In this document: positions 63,170 to 63,752 of the stretch, piece after piece
Layout: each line of letters begins with the position of its first letter
Numbering within the stretch: position 1 is the first letter of the stretch
From: Azoarcus sp.
Lineage (GTDB): Bacteria > Pseudomonadota > Gammaproteobacteria > Burkholderiales > Rhodocyclaceae
DNA length: 63,752 nucleotides
Direction of reading: 5' to 3'
NCBI GenBank assembly: GCA_031289095.1
Contig: JAITQD010000082.1
Location: forward strand, 1-63,752
Notes under the pieces: model-generated
The model's database searches: none
Seen by the model: only the letters and a program-made list of their open reading frames with translations
What the model was told of the DNA's origin: nothing
Made by a program: the position numbers and the translations under genes

Positions 63170-63752
63170 ATGGACGACAACAAGGCCAAGGCGCTGGCTG
63201 CCGCGCTGGCGCAGATCGAAAAGCAGTTCGGCAAGGGTTCGATCATGCGCATGGGCGACGACAGCGTCGAGCGCGACATTCAAACCGTCTCAACGGGGTC
63301 GCTCGGGCTGGACATCGCGCTTGGACTGGGCGGTTTGCCGCGCGGGCGGGTCGTCGAAATCTACGGGCCGGAGTCGTCCGGCAAAACCACCCTCACCCTC
63401 CAGGTGATTGCAGAGATGCAGAAGCTCGGCGGCGTGGCGGCCTTCATCGACGCCGAACACGCGCTTGACGCCGGTTACGCGGAAAAACTCGGGGTCAAGG
63501 TTGCCGATCTTCTGATCTCGCAGCCCGACACTGGCGAACAGGCGCTGGAAATTGCCGACATGCTGGTGCGCTCGGGCGGCGTGGATATCGTCGTCATCGA
63601 CTCGGTGGCGGCGCTCACCCCCAAGGCTGAAATCGAAGGCGAGATGGGCGACCAGCTCCCCGGCCTGCAAGCCCGCCTGATGAGCCAGGCGCTCAGGAAA
63701 CTCACCGCCAATATCAAGCGTACCAATACCCTGGTGATTTTCATCAATCAGA
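63170..63752 (+). CDS. recA: RecA recombinase, 3' truncated by window edge
   Basis: RecA forms filaments on single-stranded DNA for recombination and SOS induction. The first 194 codons are present: [20 protein letters not shown], then GSIMRMGD, Walker [23 protein letters not shown], Walker [13 protein letters not shown] and [19 protein letters not shown] (loop L1 region). The frame runs off the window end. A possible promoter has TTCCTT and CATAAT (63131) spaced by 17 bases. I find no clear CTG-N10-CAG LexA box within 150 bases upstream. Confidence 0.97.
   Translation, partial: MDDNKAKALAAALAQIEKQFGKGSIMRMGDDSVERDIQTVSTGSLGLDIALGLGGLPRGRVVEIYGPESSGKTTLTLQVIAEMQKLGGVAAFIDAEHALDAGYAEKLGVKVADLLISQPDTGEQALEIADMLVRSGGVDIVVIDSVAALTPKAEIEGEMGDQLPGLQARLMSQALRKLTANIKRTNTLVIFINQ

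Noticed and set aside
1-63752. CRISPR array, insertion sequence or replication origin
   Set aside because: No regularly spaced direct repeats, no transposase gene and no cluster of DnaA-type boxes were seen anywhere in the window.

Overview
The window is a high-GC, densely coded piece of a proteobacterial chromosome, most likely a betaproteobacterium (Rhodocyclales or a relative). I base this on the family-level look of the proteins, the tolRAB-pal-cpoB-queE-queC order, a monomeric isocitrate dehydrogenase, and paired PAS-GGDEF-EAL proteins. The taxonomic call is inference; no rRNA is present.

Layout: (1) 1-5.4 kb, the Tol-Pal envelope complex (tolR truncated by the window edge, tolA, tolB, pal, cpoB) followed by queE and queC of 7-deazaguanine synthesis. 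(2) 5.5-12.3 kb, two cyclic-di-GMP proteins around a tRNA-Lys(UUU) gene with its own promoter; just after the tRNA lie two damaged antitoxin genes, a small orphan gene with its own terminator, and a MidA-type methyltransferase. (3) 12.3-30.8 kb, a complete N-methylglutamate pathway for methylamine: gmaS-mgsABC, an amt transporter, and purU-folD-mgdABCD, then an IclR regulator. Clear sigma-54 promoters with matching NtrC-type palindromes precede both gmaS and amt, so methylamine is probably handled as a nitrogen source. The C1 unit would leave through methylene-THF, FolD and PurU as formate. A minus-strand operon (LtaS-like sulfatase, BNR sialidase-like protein, membrane protein) sits inside this cluster.

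(4) 30.9-35.2 kb, a decayed type I restriction locus on the minus strand: hsdR has lost its helicase core and two residues of its Walker A motif, hsdM has lost its NPPF half, and no hsdS remains, but a YhcG/DUF1016 nuclease gene looks whole. Between the hsdR and hsdM remnants is an intact, AT-richer two-gene cassette: a TIR-like (DUF1863/ThsB-type) protein whose stop overlaps the start of a small three-helix membrane protein (TAATG). This is the best candidate here for a poorly described defence system. (5) 35.4-39.4 kb, a MazG-like pyrophosphohydrolase, a radical SAM protein, and a minus-strand operon of an SDR-DoxX fusion and a DUF2269 protein beside a GbsR/MarR regulator. (6) 39.6-46.4 kb, a copper/silver efflux operon (His-rich periplasmic protein, CusC, CusB with a fused CusF domain, CusA, CusF).

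(7) 46.7-51.4 kb, the biotin operon bioA-bioF-bioH-bioC-bioD with overlapping junctions, followed by two TPR proteins (one membrane-anchored, one lipoprotein). (8) 53.7-56.1 kb, cobT-cobS-cobC of cobalamin assembly. (9) 56.1-61.7 kb on the minus strand, a DUF2238 fragment, rsmE, monomeric icd, a NUDIX hydrolase, dut and coaBC. (10) 61.7 kb to the end on the plus strand, radC, rpmB, rpmG and the 5' part of recA.
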